Shown: positions 42,845-52,271, numbered from the stretch's first letter. The stretch is 64,000 bases of DNA from an uncultured Paludibaculum sp. (GCF_963665245.1 NZ_OY762267.1:4436001-4500000), one strand, 5' to 3'. Translations and numbers: made by a program. The notes: a model not told the origin generated them from the sequence alone.

Positions 42845-44386
42845 ATGCGCATTATTCTGGTCAACCCGAGCGACGTGGCGTTTGGTGTCGGCGTGATCAC
42901 CCCCCGTTGGCTCTATGTGCTGGCTGCCGCCACTCCGCGGCAATACGGCGACCCGGTCATTGTCGACGAAACGCTCGAGGCCATCAATCCTGAACAGATC
43001 CAGGCCGGCGATGTCGTAGGCATAGGAATCCACACAGCCAACGCATTGCGCGGTTTTGAAGTGGGCCGCCTGGCTCGCGAACGCGGCGCAACTGTGGTCT
43101 TCGGCGGCATCCACTCGACTCTCTATCCGGACGAAGCGAAGGAATACGGCGGCGCGCACTCCGTGGTGCAAGGCGACGGCGACGAGGCTTGGGGCGTGTT
43201 GCTGGCCGACCACGTAAACGGCAACCTGAAGCCGCTATACGACGGAGGCCGGGTGAAGTCCGGTCAATTCCTGCCGGCCCGGTGGGATCTGCTGCCGCCC
43301 AAGAGCTACATGTGGGCTTCGGTACAGACCGTTCGCGGATGCCCGAAGCACTGCTCTTTCTGCTCAGTGTGGCGGACCGATGGGCAGGCACCGCGCCAGC
43401 GTACCGGCGATGCGGTGATCGACGAAATTGTCCAACTTCGGCGCATGGGCTACCGCTTCATCGCGCTGGCCGACGACAACTTCTATCCGGTCACGCTGAA
43501 CGACCTCGCACTGGCGGAGAAACAGAACAATCCGGAACGGCTGGCCGAACTGCAGAAGATGCGGTCCGACCGGTTTGAGTTCATGGAGCTGCTCTCCGGG
43601 CTGCCGGAAGACACCATCATGTTCACGCAGATCACGATGGAAGCAGCCGAGGATATCGAGTTCCTGAAGGCGATGCGCAAGGCACGCATCCGGGGCGCAT
43701 TGGTAGGTGTCGAAGCAGTGACACCCGAGGGCCTGAAATCGGTCTTCAAGGACTTCAATCTCTCCGGCGATAAGCTGGTGGAACGGCTCAAGCTGTTCAA
43801 GGAGAACGGCGTCCATGTCCTGGGTTCGTTCATCTTCGGCCTATCGAGCGACCGTGCCGAGACCTTCGGTGCGACGGCGGAGTTGGCCAAGAAGGCAGAG
43901 CTGACTTTCGCCCAGTTCGTGATGATGACACCCTTCCCGGGTACCGTGGACTTCGACAAGTGGGAGAAGAGCTCCCAGGGCAAGAACGAGAAGGTTGAAG
44001 GCATCCCGATCACGCGCTACTGGCTGATTCCCGGGCATCGCCGTCCAAAGCTCTACATGCCGCACCCGAGCATGAGCTCGGAGGAGATCCGCGTGCGAAC
44101 CCAGGGTGTGTGGGACAACTACTACACGCTAGGTGAGGTCTGGAAGCGGGCAAAGTGCGTGAAATCGCTAAAGGGCCGCCTGGCGTTCGTGTTCATCTCC
44201 AAGCTCTACCGGCAGATGTACGCCAATACGGGCATCGCCACCGATAGCGCTCGCCGGAAGAGCGCCAACCGCTGGGCGCGCTGGACGGCGCTGATCTGTC
44301 TCAAGCTGTTCCGTGGCAAGATGATGCCCGAGCTGGCAGTGCCTCGGCTGGCCACGCAGCAGGTGCTCACCAACATCGTTCAATAG
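42845..44386 (+). CDS. B12-binding-type radical SAM protein
   Basis: 513 residues. An N-terminal Rossmann-like domain of the B12-binding type (about 1-140: ILVNPSDVAFGVGVITPRWLYVL, DVVGIGIHTANALRG, TVVFGGIHSTLYPDEA, VVQGDGDEAWGVLL) precedes the radical SAM core. Cys166, 170 and 173 in VRGCPKHCSFCSVW ligate the [4Fe-4S] cluster. The C-terminal part (RYWLIPGHRRPKLYMPHPSMSSEEIR) resembles the DUF4070 extension. Such enzymes methylate or rearrange unactivated carbons, often on hopanoids, antibiotics or chlorophylls. The cobalamin-ligating His is not obvious. GAAGGAGAAG precedes ATG 42845. Substrate unknown. Confidence 0.88.
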   Translation: MRIILVNPSDVAFGVGVITPRWLYVLAAATPRQYGDPVIVDETLEAINPEQIQAGDVVGIGIHTANALRGFEVGRLARERGATVVFGGIHSTLYPDEAKEYGGAHSVVQGDGDEAWGVLLADHVNGNLKPLYDGGRVKSGQFLPARWDLLPPKSYMWASVQTVRGCPKHCSFCSVWRTDGQAPRQRTGDAVIDEIVQLRRMGYRFIALADDNFYPVTLNDLALAEKQNNPERLAELQKMRSDRFEFMELLSGLPEDTIMFTQITMEAAEDIEFLKAMRKARIRGALVGVEAVTPEGLKSVFKDFNLSGDKLVERLKLFKENGVHVLGSFIFGLSSDRAETFGATAELAKKAELTFAQFVMMTPFPGTVDFDKWEKSSQGKNEKVEGIPITRYWLIPGHRRPKLYMPHPSMSSEEIRVRTQGVWDNYYTLGEVWKRAKCVKSLKGRLAFVFISKLYRQMYANTGIATDSARRKSANRWARWTALICLKLFRGKMMPELAVPRLATQQVLTNIVQ

Positions 44387-44398
44387 GCTCTGTGATTC

Positions 44399-44424
44399 GG
44401 GTGGTTCGCTGAAGTGAACCACCC
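44399..44424. terminator. Bidirectional hairpin between convergent genes
   Basis: GGGTGGTTC (44399-44407), loop of 8 bases, GAACCACCC (44416-44424): a perfect 9-bp stem. It lies 12 bases after the radical SAM stop and directly abuts the stop of the CGNR gene on the other strand. Confidence 0.65.
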
Positions 44425-45039
44425 TCACCCGCTGTTGCGTTTCCGATCCGCGTAGGCCTTCACCTTGGCCCGATTCCCGCAGAGCTGCATGCTGCACCAA
44501 CGCCGCGTGCCATTCTTGCTGGTGTCATGGAAGTGCAGGACGCATTGCTCGCACTTGCGAATCCGTGCGGGGTCACAATCCGATAGCAGTGCGGCGGCAT
44601 GGTCCACCAGGGGCGCCAGCACATCGCGTGGGGCCTGAGGGTCGAACTGCCTGGTCCGCTCTATGTGCGAGTCCACGGCCCGGAGTTCATCGGTGCTCGG
44701 GTAGAGGGTCAGTAGCCGGTTCAGCTCGGCCAGGGTGGACGAATTGACCGGTTTTCCCTCTTCTACCTGGACCACCACTTTCCGCAGAGTCTCCCGCAGC
44801 TGAAGCAGCTCCCCAAGGACTTCGGTTCGTTCCGATGACGAACCACGGTGCGCCAACTTCTCCGCCTGCCGGGCGTTGAGTAGTCCCGCCGCGCGCAGCC
44901 ATCGCACCAGCGCGGGCCAGTCGACCAGCATCTCCACCAATTCGCCGTTCATCAACGGGCGCGTGTTGAGGAAGTCGAGGAAGAGCTGGTTGCCCACGAA
45001 CAGAAAGCCGTTGCGCCATTCGGACTTTGTGGCGTCCAT
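44425..45039 (-). CDS. CGNR zinc-finger regulator (ABATE domain)
   Basis: 204 residues. N-terminal ABATE domain: FLFVGNQLFLDFLNTRPLM, then LVDWPALVRWLRAAGLL and a helical stretch. The C-terminal CGNR treble-clef zinc finger is CEQCVLHFHDTSKNGTRRWCSMQLCGNRAKVKAY, with four Cys. CGNR proteins are putative stress-responsive transcription factors. It is divergent from the alpha/beta hydrolase, with a 64-base gap, and is the likely regulator of it. Confidence 0.92.
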   Translation of the reverse strand: MDATKSEWRNGFLFVGNQLFLDFLNTRPLMNGELVEMLVDWPALVRWLRAAGLLNARQAEKLAHRGSSSERTEVLGELLQLRETLRKVVVQVEEGKPVNSSTLAELNRLLTLYPSTDELRAVDSHIERTRQFDPQAPRDVLAPLVDHAAALLSDCDPARIRKCEQCVLHFHDTSKNGTRRWCSMQLCGNRAKVKAYADRKRNSG

Positions 45040-45103
45040 ATTTCACCTTCAGAATATCACACCTTTCATGAGTCTCTTTGGGGGTTAGTTCATCTATGAG
45101 CAC

Positions 45104-45964
45104 ATGACCACTTACCATCAAGCAACCGTGGACGGACTGGAAGTCTTCTATCGTGAGGCGGGGCCGAAAAATGCCAAGACTATCGTGCTGCTGCACGGGT
45201 TCCCGTCGTCCTCGCACATGTTCCGTGACCTGATCCCGCAGTTGGCCGATCGTTTCCATGTGATCGCACCGGACTACATCGGCTTCGGCTACAGCGCCCA
45301 TCCAGGCACGGAGGAGTATCGGTATACCTTCGACAATCTGGCAAAGAACGTGGAAAAACTTCTGTTCGAGACCCTCGGCCTGAAGAAGTTCAGCATCTAC
45401 GTACAGGACTACGGAGCGCCTGTCGGCTTCCGTATCGCCACGGCTCATCCCGAGGCGATCGAGGGCATCGTAGTCCAGAACGGCAACGCCTACAGCGACG
45501 GGATCAGTGATGCCTTCGCACCGGTTGCCGCATTCTGGGCCAACCGGAACGCGGAGACGGAAGAGCCTGTCAGGACCCTATTGCTGCCGGAGACCACACA
45601 GTTCCAGTACACGCATGGGGTGAGGAATCCGGAGGCGATCAGCCCGGACTCCTATCGCTTTGATCAGATGTTTCTCGACCGGCCGGGCAACGACCGTGTG
45701 CAACTCGACTTGTTTTATGACTACCAATCGAATGTGGCGTTGTATCCAAGATGGCAAGCCTACCTGCGCGACCACCAACCTCGGGTGCTGATTACGTGGG
45801 GCAAGAACGATCCGTTCTTCACGGTCGCCGGAGCGAAGGCCTACCTGAGGGACGTGCCGAAGGCCGAACTGCATCTGCTCGACACCGGCCACTTCGCGCT
45901 GGAGGAAGAGAGTGGAACTATCGCGGGCCACATCCGGCGATTCCTAAGTGAGACAGCGGCCTGA
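45104..45964 (+). CDS. Alpha/beta hydrolase, haloalkane dehalogenase/epoxide hydrolase-like
   Basis: 286 residues. HGFPSSSHMFRDLIPQL is the oxyanion-hole segment. The nucleophile elbow reads VQDYGAPVG, with Asp102 in place of Ser, typical of dehalogenases and epoxide hydrolases. WGKNDPFF and DTGHFALEEE supply the acid and His. No signal peptide, so cytoplasmic. Divergent from the CGNR regulator. Substrate is not readable. Confidence 0.9.
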   Translation: MTTYHQATVDGLEVFYREAGPKNAKTIVLLHGFPSSSHMFRDLIPQLADRFHVIAPDYIGFGYSAHPGTEEYRYTFDNLAKNVEKLLFETLGLKKFSIYVQDYGAPVGFRIATAHPEAIEGIVVQNGNAYSDGISDAFAPVAAFWANRNAETEEPVRTLLLPETTQFQYTHGVRNPEAISPDSYRFDQMFLDRPGNDRVQLDLFYDYQSNVALYPRWQAYLRDHQPRVLITWGKNDPFFTVAGAKAYLRDVPKAELHLLDTGHFALEEESGTIAGHIRRFLSETAA

Positions 45965-45973
45965 CAGCCGCCC

Positions 45974-46423
45974 TCACTTCTCTGAGTCGGTGTGCCAGCC
46001 GGGGTTGGTCCATTGACCGTTGCGTTTCACGAAGATCTCGGTCACGCGGCCCGAAGAGAGAGATCGCTTGCCCTTGGTCTCGGTTTCGAGGATGTACTTG
46101 CTCCAGACGATGGCGACATCGCCGAAGTGCTGCACCTCAGTGCGCGGAAACTCCAGACGGATCAATTTGCCGCCAGAGGCGCGGAAGTCGGCCGACTCAC
46201 GAAAGACCTCGGCCTGGTGCTTCCATTGCTCCTCGCCGGTGCTGAGCACGACCGTTTCAGCCGGTACCAGACGGGCAAGCGCCTTGGTGTCGTTGACAAG
46301 CCAGGCGCGCCAGACGGACTCGCGAACTGCCAGCAGCTCGTCGTCACCGGTTTGTCCGGCAGCGGTGAGCAGGGTCATGGTCAACAGGCCCGCGGTGATC
46401 CAGATGTTGCGTCGGGTTCGCAT
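45974..46423 (-). CDS. Secreted SnoaL/NTF2-like protein (DUF4440 type)
   Basis: 149 residues. Signal peptide RNIWITAGLLTMTLLTAAGQ. The mature domain has the NTF2-like pattern: ELLAVRESVWRAWLVNDTKALARLVPAE, a beta-hairpin region and VTEIFVKRNGQWTNPGWHTD at the end. It is the last gene of the cupin-DoxX-NTF2 run. A binding or isomerase role is possible; no catalytic Asp/His is certain. Confidence 0.85.
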   Translation of the reverse strand: MRTRRNIWITAGLLTMTLLTAAGQTGDDELLAVRESVWRAWLVNDTKALARLVPAETVVLSTGEEQWKHQAEVFRESADFRASGGKLIRLEFPRTEVQHFGDVAIVWSKYILETETKGKRSLSSGRVTEIFVKRNGQWTNPGWHTDSEK

Positions 46424-46441
46424 GGTTGGTTCCTCTTTCTG

Positions 46442-46861
46442 TTACGAATTCAATGCGGCCGGTCGGCCAGGTTGGTGCAGCGCCAGCAGCACGGCAGCCG
46501 CCGACGCAGAGAAGACGGAGTAGTCCAGCGGTGACTTGATGCCCATCGAGATAGTCATCGCGAGGCCGAAGATCACGAGTAGGGCGGCGCTGGCCCAGGC
46601 GGTACACCTCGGCCAGAGGCCAGCCAGCAGGGCCACGCCCAGCACGAGTTCCGCGACCGTGGCCGCCCAACCCAGGAAGGGAATCGTCGACGCGGGCATG
46701 AACGAGTTCACCTCCGCGGTGTACTTGAGGAAGTTGTCGAAGTTGCCATAGCCGACGTTCCTGCCGTAGAGACCGAAGCGCGAGGCGATGCCGGACAAGA
46801 ACGCGGCGCCCAGGGCTACTCGGGTGTAGAGCAGTGCCCAGCGCTCGATGGATGGACTCAC
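46442..46861 (-). CDS. DoxX-family membrane protein
   Basis: 139 residues from GTG 46861. Four TM helices: LLYTRVALGAAFLSGIASRFGL, TIPFLGWAATVAELVLGVALLAGLW, CTAWASAALLVIFGLAMTISMGI and YSVFSASAAAVLLALHQ. The start overlaps the cupin stop by 4 bases (GTGA). DoxX proteins are small quinone/thiol-related membrane proteins. The open frame further upstream is the cupin gene out of phase. Confidence 0.88.
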   Translation of the reverse strand: MSPSIERWALLYTRVALGAAFLSGIASRFGLYGRNVGYGNFDNFLKYTAEVNSFMPASTIPFLGWAATVAELVLGVALLAGLWPRCTAWASAALLVIFGLAMTISMGIKSPLDYSVFSASAAAVLLALHQPGRPAALNS

Positions 46862-47274
46862 GGCCTGTCTCCCGAGTGCTGGGGCAGGTCGGCGCTCAGA
46901 GGCGCTTCGTGGTCGCAGACGAAGTAGGCGACGAACTTGGCGCGCTCCGTCCGGCTGGCGTTGGCGGAAATGGCGTGGACACCGTTGGGCGCCTCGTAGA
47001 AGCCATCGCCCTTGCGGTAGATGGTCTCCGGGCCGGAGTCGACCTGCATTCGTACGGCACCTTCGACGACGTAGCCCATCACAGCGCACGGGTGGGTGTG
47101 AGTTGGGGACGACTCGCCCGGGCCGTAGTTCACTTCGATCAGAGTGGCTTTTGCGGCGGCGCCATTCAGGTGTGGCAGGTTCCGAGCCAGGATAGGGCGG
47201 ACGCGCGGTTCCGTGCCCGTGGCGGTCCACAACAGCGTCACGGCCACACAGACGGGCGTAAGGGGAAATCTCAT
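46858..47274 (-). CDS. Secreted cupin-domain protein
   Basis: 138 residues. Signal peptide RFPLTPVCVAVTLLWTATG. Cupin motifs: ESSPTHTHPCAVMGYVVEGAVRM (HxH and Glu-like positions) and GDGFYEAPNGVHAISANAS. Metal-binding His are visible in HTHP and GVHA. It is the first gene of the operon divergent from the MocR regulator and is probably regulated by it. Confidence 0.88.
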   Translation of the reverse strand: MRFPLTPVCVAVTLLWTATGTEPRVRPILARNLPHLNGAAAKATLIEVNYGPGESSPTHTHPCAVMGYVVEGAVRMQVDSGPETIYRKGDGFYEAPNGVHAISANASRTERAKFVAYFVCDHEAPLSADLPQHSGDRP

Positions 47275-47307
47275 CAGCAGCTCCTCGTGATCCCCATGCT
47301 AAGGCAT

Positions 47308-47331
47308 AATGGATTACTCAAAAGATCCATT
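47308..47331. promoter_or_regulatory. Inverted repeat in the MocR/cupin intergenic region
   Basis: AATGGAT (47308-47314), 10-base spacer, ATCCATT (47325-47331). It lies 27 bases from the MocR start and 34 from the cupin start, the usual place for a divergent MocR operator. Confidence 0.5.
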
Positions 47332-47357
47332 TATGGTATTGTCGCTGTACCAATTTA

Positions 47358-48860
47358 ATGGCGAAGAGCATCGCAACCTTCGAACTGGTGCTACCGCCTC
47401 GTGAGCCGAAGACGCAGGCGTTCCGGTGGCTGCACGCCGCCTTGCGGGACGCGATCATCGACGGCCGGTTGCGACCCGGAGCGCGCCTGCCGGCTACACG
47501 CGATCTGGCCGTGCAGCACGGCCTATCACGCGGCACGGTGGTCTACGCCTTCGATCAACTGAAGGCGGAGGGCTACCTGGTGGGGACAGTCGGTTCAGGG
47601 ACCTACGTCAGCAAGGTGTTACCGGAGCAACTGCTGCAGGCGCCCGCCGCAGCTGCCAGGACCCCGGCGACAGCGGCGAAGCAGTTCTGGCGGCTCTCGC
47701 AGTATGCGGGGCGGGTGGAGCCGTTCTCGAGCCTGGAGCCCCGCGCATCGCGCGCCTTCCGCCCGAACCTGCCGGCTCTGGATCTGTTCCCCACCACGCT
47801 TTGGGCACAGGTGGCGGCGCGGCGGCTGCGCCATGTCACCACGTTCCAACTACTGGGCTGCGATCCACTAGGTTATCCGCCGCTGCGGCAGGCGGTGGCG
47901 GCGTATCTGAGCTCCTCGCGAGGGGTGAACTGCGTGCCGGAGCAGGTGGTGATTGTCTCCGGCGCGCAGGAGGCGATCGACCTGACGGCACGGATCCTGC
48001 TGGATCCGGGGGACGGGGTGGTGATGGAGAATCCGGGTTATCCCGGTGCTCGCAATTCCTTCTCCGCGCTGGGCGCCAAAGTGATGAGCCTGGGGTTGGA
48101 TGAGGAGGGCCTGCGGATCCAGAGCGCGCCGAGGCTGGGCGTGCGGCTGGCCTATGTGACTCCGGGCCATCAGTTCCCACTGGGTGTCACAATGAGCCTG
48201 CCGCGGCGGCTGCAGCTTCTCGAATGGGCGCGCGAGACGGGCGCATCAATTCTGGAAGACGATTACGACAGCGAGTACCGCTACTCGGGGCGGCCGGTGC
48301 CGGCGCTGCAGGGTTTGGACCGCCGAGGGGCCGTGTTGTTCACGGGTAGTTTCAGCAAGGTATTGTTTCCATCCTTACGGCTGGGCTACCTGGTGCTGCC
48401 GGAGGATCTGATCGACCGATTCTCCGCGGTGCTCTCGGTCACCAGCCGCCACGCGCCGCTGCTGGACCAGGCGATTCTCTGCGACTTCCTCACGGAAGGG
48501 CACTTTGGCCGCCACCTGCGCCGGATGCGCGCGATCTACGCCGGGCGCGTCGGGGCACTGTTGGAGGGTGCCAGGCGGCATCTGACCGGGCTGCTGGACG
48601 TCTCGGAGGTGGAGGCGGGCCTGCAGACAGCGGGGCGCCTGCGGCATGGAGTTACGGGCGAGGCCGCGCGGACTGCCGGGCTGCGGCATGGCGTCGAAGT
48701 GATTCCCTTGAGCGACTACCAAGCGGGCGGCGACGTGGAGGAGGGGCTACAACTGGGGTTCGCGGCGGTGGATGAGAGGGAGATACGGCGGGGCGTCGTA
48801 CAACTGGCGAAGGCGCTGGAAGAGGTGCGGCGAGGCGGCTCCGCCTCGCCGCACCGGTAG
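47358..48860 (+). CDS. MocR-type (GntR-aminotransferase) regulator
   Basis: 500 residues. Winged-helix GntR domain at about 15-85: RWLHAALRDAIIDGRLRPGARLPATRDLAVQHGLSRGTVVYAFDQLKAEGYL. The rest is a fold-type I aminotransferase domain: QVVIVSGAQEAIDLTARILL, MENPGYPGARNSF, ILEDDYDSEYRYSGRP and the PLP Lys in FTGSFSKVLFPSLRLGYL. MocR/PdxR proteins sense PLP or amino acids. Divergent from cupin-DoxX-NTF2. Confidence 0.93.
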   Translation: MAKSIATFELVLPPREPKTQAFRWLHAALRDAIIDGRLRPGARLPATRDLAVQHGLSRGTVVYAFDQLKAEGYLVGTVGSGTYVSKVLPEQLLQAPAAAARTPATAAKQFWRLSQYAGRVEPFSSLEPRASRAFRPNLPALDLFPTTLWAQVAARRLRHVTTFQLLGCDPLGYPPLRQAVAAYLSSSRGVNCVPEQVVIVSGAQEAIDLTARILLDPGDGVVMENPGYPGARNSFSALGAKVMSLGLDEEGLRIQSAPRLGVRLAYVTPGHQFPLGVTMSLPRRLQLLEWARETGASILEDDYDSEYRYSGRPVPALQGLDRRGAVLFTGSFSKVLFPSLRLGYLVLPEDLIDRFSAVLSVTSRHAPLLDQAILCDFLTEGHFGRHLRRMRAIYAGRVGALLEGARRHLTGLLDVSEVEAGLQTAGRLRHGVTGEAARTAGLRHGVEVIPLSDYQAGGDVEEGLQLGFAAVDEREIRRGVVQLAKALEEVRRGGSASPHR

Positions 48861-48863
48861 TGG

Positions 48864-51800
48864 CTAGAAGTCCGCTCTGAGCGAGACCTGCATGTGGCGC
48901 GGATCGCCGTTGAGGCTGCGGATGGTGCCGAAGCCCGCACTGCCTACCGTCGCCGATGGAGAGCCCAGGTTGACATGGTTCAGGACGTTCGACGATTCGG
49001 CCCGGAAGGTGAAGCGGGCTCGTTCATGGACATGGAAGCTCTTCTGCAGGGCCAGGTCGACTTGCGCGAACGACGGTGCGCGCAAGATGTTGATGCCGGA
49101 GTTGCCCCACGTGTAGTCGGCGGGGCTGACGAAGGCATCGGTATTGAACCAGCGATTGATGGAGCGCTGGCTGCCGCCCAGCGAGGCGGGGCCCTTTGTG
49201 ACGAGGAGATCGGCCCGGCTGGAGTCGATGTCGTCGTTCATGGTTTGGGACGAACCCACGGAGAAGGGTGCTCCGCCCTGGAGCTGAACGATTGTAGAGG
49301 TCTGCCAGCCGCCGAGGATCTGACGGGTGAGCGCATTCCAGGTGCTCGGCGTGGGCACGGTGTAAATGGCCGAGCTGACCCAGTTGTAGCCGTAGTCATT
49401 CGACAGACGGCCGTGGCCGTAGGCGAAGTTGTAGGGATCGATGCTGCCGTTGTCGCCGATGGAGTTCGACATGGTGAGGGCGGTGGTTACTGTGAGTCCG
49501 CGCCATTCGCGCTGGCGCAGACTGACTTCCAGGGCGTTGTAGCGGGCGGCGTTCATGAAGAAGATGCCGAAGCCCTCGCCAAGCAGAGGATAGGGCCGGC
49601 GGCTCTGGAGATCACCAGGGGCTGGGGTGGGATAGTTGACCCGCCAGGAGGTGGCGCCGCGGATGGAGTGGAAGCCGCTGTAGCCCACTTCGACCACGGT
49701 CGATTTCGTGGGACTGATCTGCAGGTTCATGTTGTACTTCTGGACGTAGGGATCCTTGAAGCGGGTGTCGAACTGCGCGGGACCGATGTTGACGGAGGCC
49801 AGTGTGTCGAAGATGTTCGCTGCCGGGAAGCCTTCGTTGATGTCGATGGCTTTCAGCGTGTCGCCGTTGCGCTGGACCTGGAAGCTGAACGGCGCGCCAC
49901 TGGTGTTGTTCATATTCAGGGCATCGAGCACTGAGTAGTAGATGCCGTAGCCGCCGCGCAGCACCATGCGGCTGTTGATGGAGTAGGCGAAGCCGATGCG
50001 GGGCGAGAGATCGATGGAGGTGGACGTGGGCTGCACCTGGTCATGGGGCCTGTAGTCGTAGTTGCCGGGCAGGGTTCCGTTGGCCAGGCCGAGGTTGGTG
50101 GAGACCCAGTCACGGGTTGTATCGGAGATGATGATCTTGCCCGTTCTGAGATCGAAGTTGGTATTCAGATCGTTGGCCATGCTCCACTGGGGGAACCACT
50201 CGTAGCGCAGGCCGAGTGAGAGGCTGAGCTTGCGGGTGATGCGCCAGTCGTCCTGGGCGAAGGCAGCGATGCGGTTGTCGGTCATGCGCGTCTTGTCGAG
50301 GTAGTGATAGGTGGTGAGCGCGCCGGCGAGGCCGAGCAGACCGTCGGGCGTGCCGGTGCGATTGGACTCGCGCTTGGCTCCTGCGTAAGGCACGGTTTGA
50401 TAGGCGTCGAAGTTGAACTTGACGCCGCCCGGCGCCCAGCCGCCGCCGACATCGTTGCGGTGATGGATGTACTCCACTCCGAACTTGAAGGCGTGGCTGC
50501 CCTTGTGCCAACTGACGTTGTCCATGAGCTGGACGGAGTTCTGCCAAACGAGGTAGGGCGTCGGAAGAGTGGTGAGAGGGCGCACGGCCTTCGTGGACGA
50601 GATGTTGCGCATGGAGACGGTGGGATAGCCGGCTTGCACTACGGCGCCCGGGATCTTGCTGAGCTCCGGGATCACGGTCTGGTTGGAGTTGAAGTTGCCG
50701 TCCGTGATGTAGTTCCAGCCACCGCGTGCTTCATTGACCACCGAGGGCGAGAAGATGTGCGTGTAAGTGGCGCCGGCATTGGTGCCATTGAGCGTCGCAT
50801 GGCCGCCGATCCAGCTTTCGGGCATGTAGCCGCTGCGATCCTTCGTGAGCCACTGCTTGGAGTAGCGGAGGGTGAGCGAGTCGGCCGGGCCCAGATTCAC
50901 GTCGCCTTTGAGGTTCATGGAATCGCGTTTGTCGTTATTGGTGAGGATCGCCAGGTAGTTGCTGAGGACCGTGGGGTTCTGGTCCTTGTAGTTGGGCGTG
51001 GGGAAGATGCTGATGAGTTTTGAACCAATGGGGTTGATGCGGTTCTGGGGGATCACATTATTGGGGAACGCATCGCGGATGTAGCGGCCGGTGGAGGGGT
51101 CGAGGCGTTGAGTGGCCGGATCGTAGATGCTGAAGCCGCTCTTCGAGAAATCGCCGGCGCGCTCGAGCGCGGTGGGGACAGTGTCGTACTCGATGGCGTT
51201 CTGTGGCTGGCGCAGACCCTCATAGTTGCCAAAGAGGAAGATCTTGTCCTTCTTGACCGGGCCGCTGAGACCGCCACCGAAAAGGTTCCGGCGCAGCGGC
51301 TGGCGGGCCGGGTTCGTTCCCGAGAAGTCGTAGGGGCGGGCGTCGAAGATGTCGTTGCGCAGATAGTCGTAGCCGAAGCCGTGCAGTTGATTGGTGCCGC
51401 TCTTGAGGGCCACGTTGACAATGCCGCCGGCGGCACGGCCGAACTCGGCGGCATAGCCGCTGGTCTGGACGGAGAACTCCTGGATGGCGTCGATGGGCGG
51501 TACGGCGTTCATGCCGCCGGTAAGTTCCAGATTGTTCGAGATGCCGTCGATCATGAAGTTGTTGCTGTTGACGCCGAGGGGCCCGAGTGAGATGGCCTCG
51601 CCGCCGGAGAAGTCGCCCACGCGGCCTCCGTTGAAGTGCGAAATACTCGGCGTCAGGGAAGCCAGCGTGAGGAGGTGGCGGCTCATCTGAGGCAGACTCT
51701 CCAGTTGCTGGCGGCTGACCACGGTGCTGACTTCCACGGTGTCGGTCTTGAGCAGTGGGGCGTCGCCGGTCACACTGACGGCCTGAGTGATCTCCCCGAC

Positions 51801-52184
51801 TTCCAGGTGGAGATCGACGCGGGGACGGGCCTTGATGGTGATCTCGACGCCGGGCGTCTCGACACGACGGAAACCGCGCATCTCAGCAGCCACGGTGTAT
51901 TGGCCCAGTGGCAGATTGGTCACCAGATACTCGCCGTTTTCGTTGGAGACGGTGACGCGCCGCTGGTTGGTATCCACGTTGGTGACGGTGACAACGGCGC
52001 CGGCTACTGGCGCGCTGGAGGTGTCGGTGACGGTGCCGAGGATTGTGCCCTCGGTAGCTTGTGCCCGGAGGCTGGTGGGGCTGAATGAAGCGATGAGCAG
52101 TAGTGCCAGGAGAACTGCGAACGCAAGACGAGACTTCGGGTGAGAGGGCTTGGGGGCGGCGAGGAAGCAGGCTGTGGTGTACAT
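48864..52184 (-). CDS. Oar-like TonB-dependent outer-membrane receptor
   Basis: 1106 residues from ATG 52184 (GGAAGGA upstream). Signal peptide around SRLAFAVLLALLLIASFSPTSLRAQ. A carboxypeptidase-regulatory domain follows: GTILGTVTDTSSAPVAGAVVTVTN, then NENGEYLVTNLPLGQYTV. The plug is about 130-240 (RQQLESLPQMSRHLLTLASLTPSIS, INSNNFMIDGISNNLE-like) and the beta-barrel the rest, ending LRADF, the OMP C-terminal Phe. Acidobacterial genomes have many of these; they import glycans, peptides or metal chelates. Its substrate and any coupled enzymes are not evident here. Confidence 0.93.
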   Translation of the reverse strand: MYTTACFLAAPKPSHPKSRLAFAVLLALLLIASFSPTSLRAQATEGTILGTVTDTSSAPVAGAVVTVTNVDTNQRRVTVSNENGEYLVTNLPLGQYTVAAEMRGFRRVETPGVEITIKARPRVDLHLEVGEITQAVSVTGDAPLLKTDTVEVSTVVSRQQLESLPQMSRHLLTLASLTPSISHFNGGRVGDFSGGEAISLGPLGVNSNNFMIDGISNNLELTGGMNAVPPIDAIQEFSVQTSGYAAEFGRAAGGIVNVALKSGTNQLHGFGYDYLRNDIFDARPYDFSGTNPARQPLRRNLFGGGLSGPVKKDKIFLFGNYEGLRQPQNAIEYDTVPTALERAGDFSKSGFSIYDPATQRLDPSTGRYIRDAFPNNVIPQNRINPIGSKLISIFPTPNYKDQNPTVLSNYLAILTNNDKRDSMNLKGDVNLGPADSLTLRYSKQWLTKDRSGYMPESWIGGHATLNGTNAGATYTHIFSPSVVNEARGGWNYITDGNFNSNQTVIPELSKIPGAVVQAGYPTVSMRNISSTKAVRPLTTLPTPYLVWQNSVQLMDNVSWHKGSHAFKFGVEYIHHRNDVGGGWAPGGVKFNFDAYQTVPYAGAKRESNRTGTPDGLLGLAGALTTYHYLDKTRMTDNRIAAFAQDDWRITRKLSLSLGLRYEWFPQWSMANDLNTNFDLRTGKIIISDTTRDWVSTNLGLANGTLPGNYDYRPHDQVQPTSTSIDLSPRIGFAYSINSRMVLRGGYGIYYSVLDALNMNNTSGAPFSFQVQRNGDTLKAIDINEGFPAANIFDTLASVNIGPAQFDTRFKDPYVQKYNMNLQISPTKSTVVEVGYSGFHSIRGATSWRVNYPTPAPGDLQSRRPYPLLGEGFGIFFMNAARYNALEVSLRQREWRGLTVTTALTMSNSIGDNGSIDPYNFAYGHGRLSNDYGYNWVSSAIYTVPTPSTWNALTRQILGGWQTSTIVQLQGGAPFSVGSSQTMNDDIDSSRADLLVTKGPASLGGSQRSINRWFNTDAFVSPADYTWGNSGINILRAPSFAQVDLALQKSFHVHERARFTFRAESSNVLNHVNLGSPSATVGSAGFGTIRSLNGDPRHMQVSLRADF

Positions 52185-52271
52185 GGGTCCTTCCCGTTGG
52201 GGCAAGTCTATGGAAGGCCCAATGCTATCGGCGCGGTGTTTTCAGTCGGACACGGAATGTTGAATATCCGG

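Noticed and set aside
42845..44386. Radical SAM protein as maturase for the sulfatase at 32.7 kb
   Set aside because: It has a B12-binding-type N-terminus and lacks the SPASM-type Cys-rich C-terminus of anaerobic sulfatase maturases.
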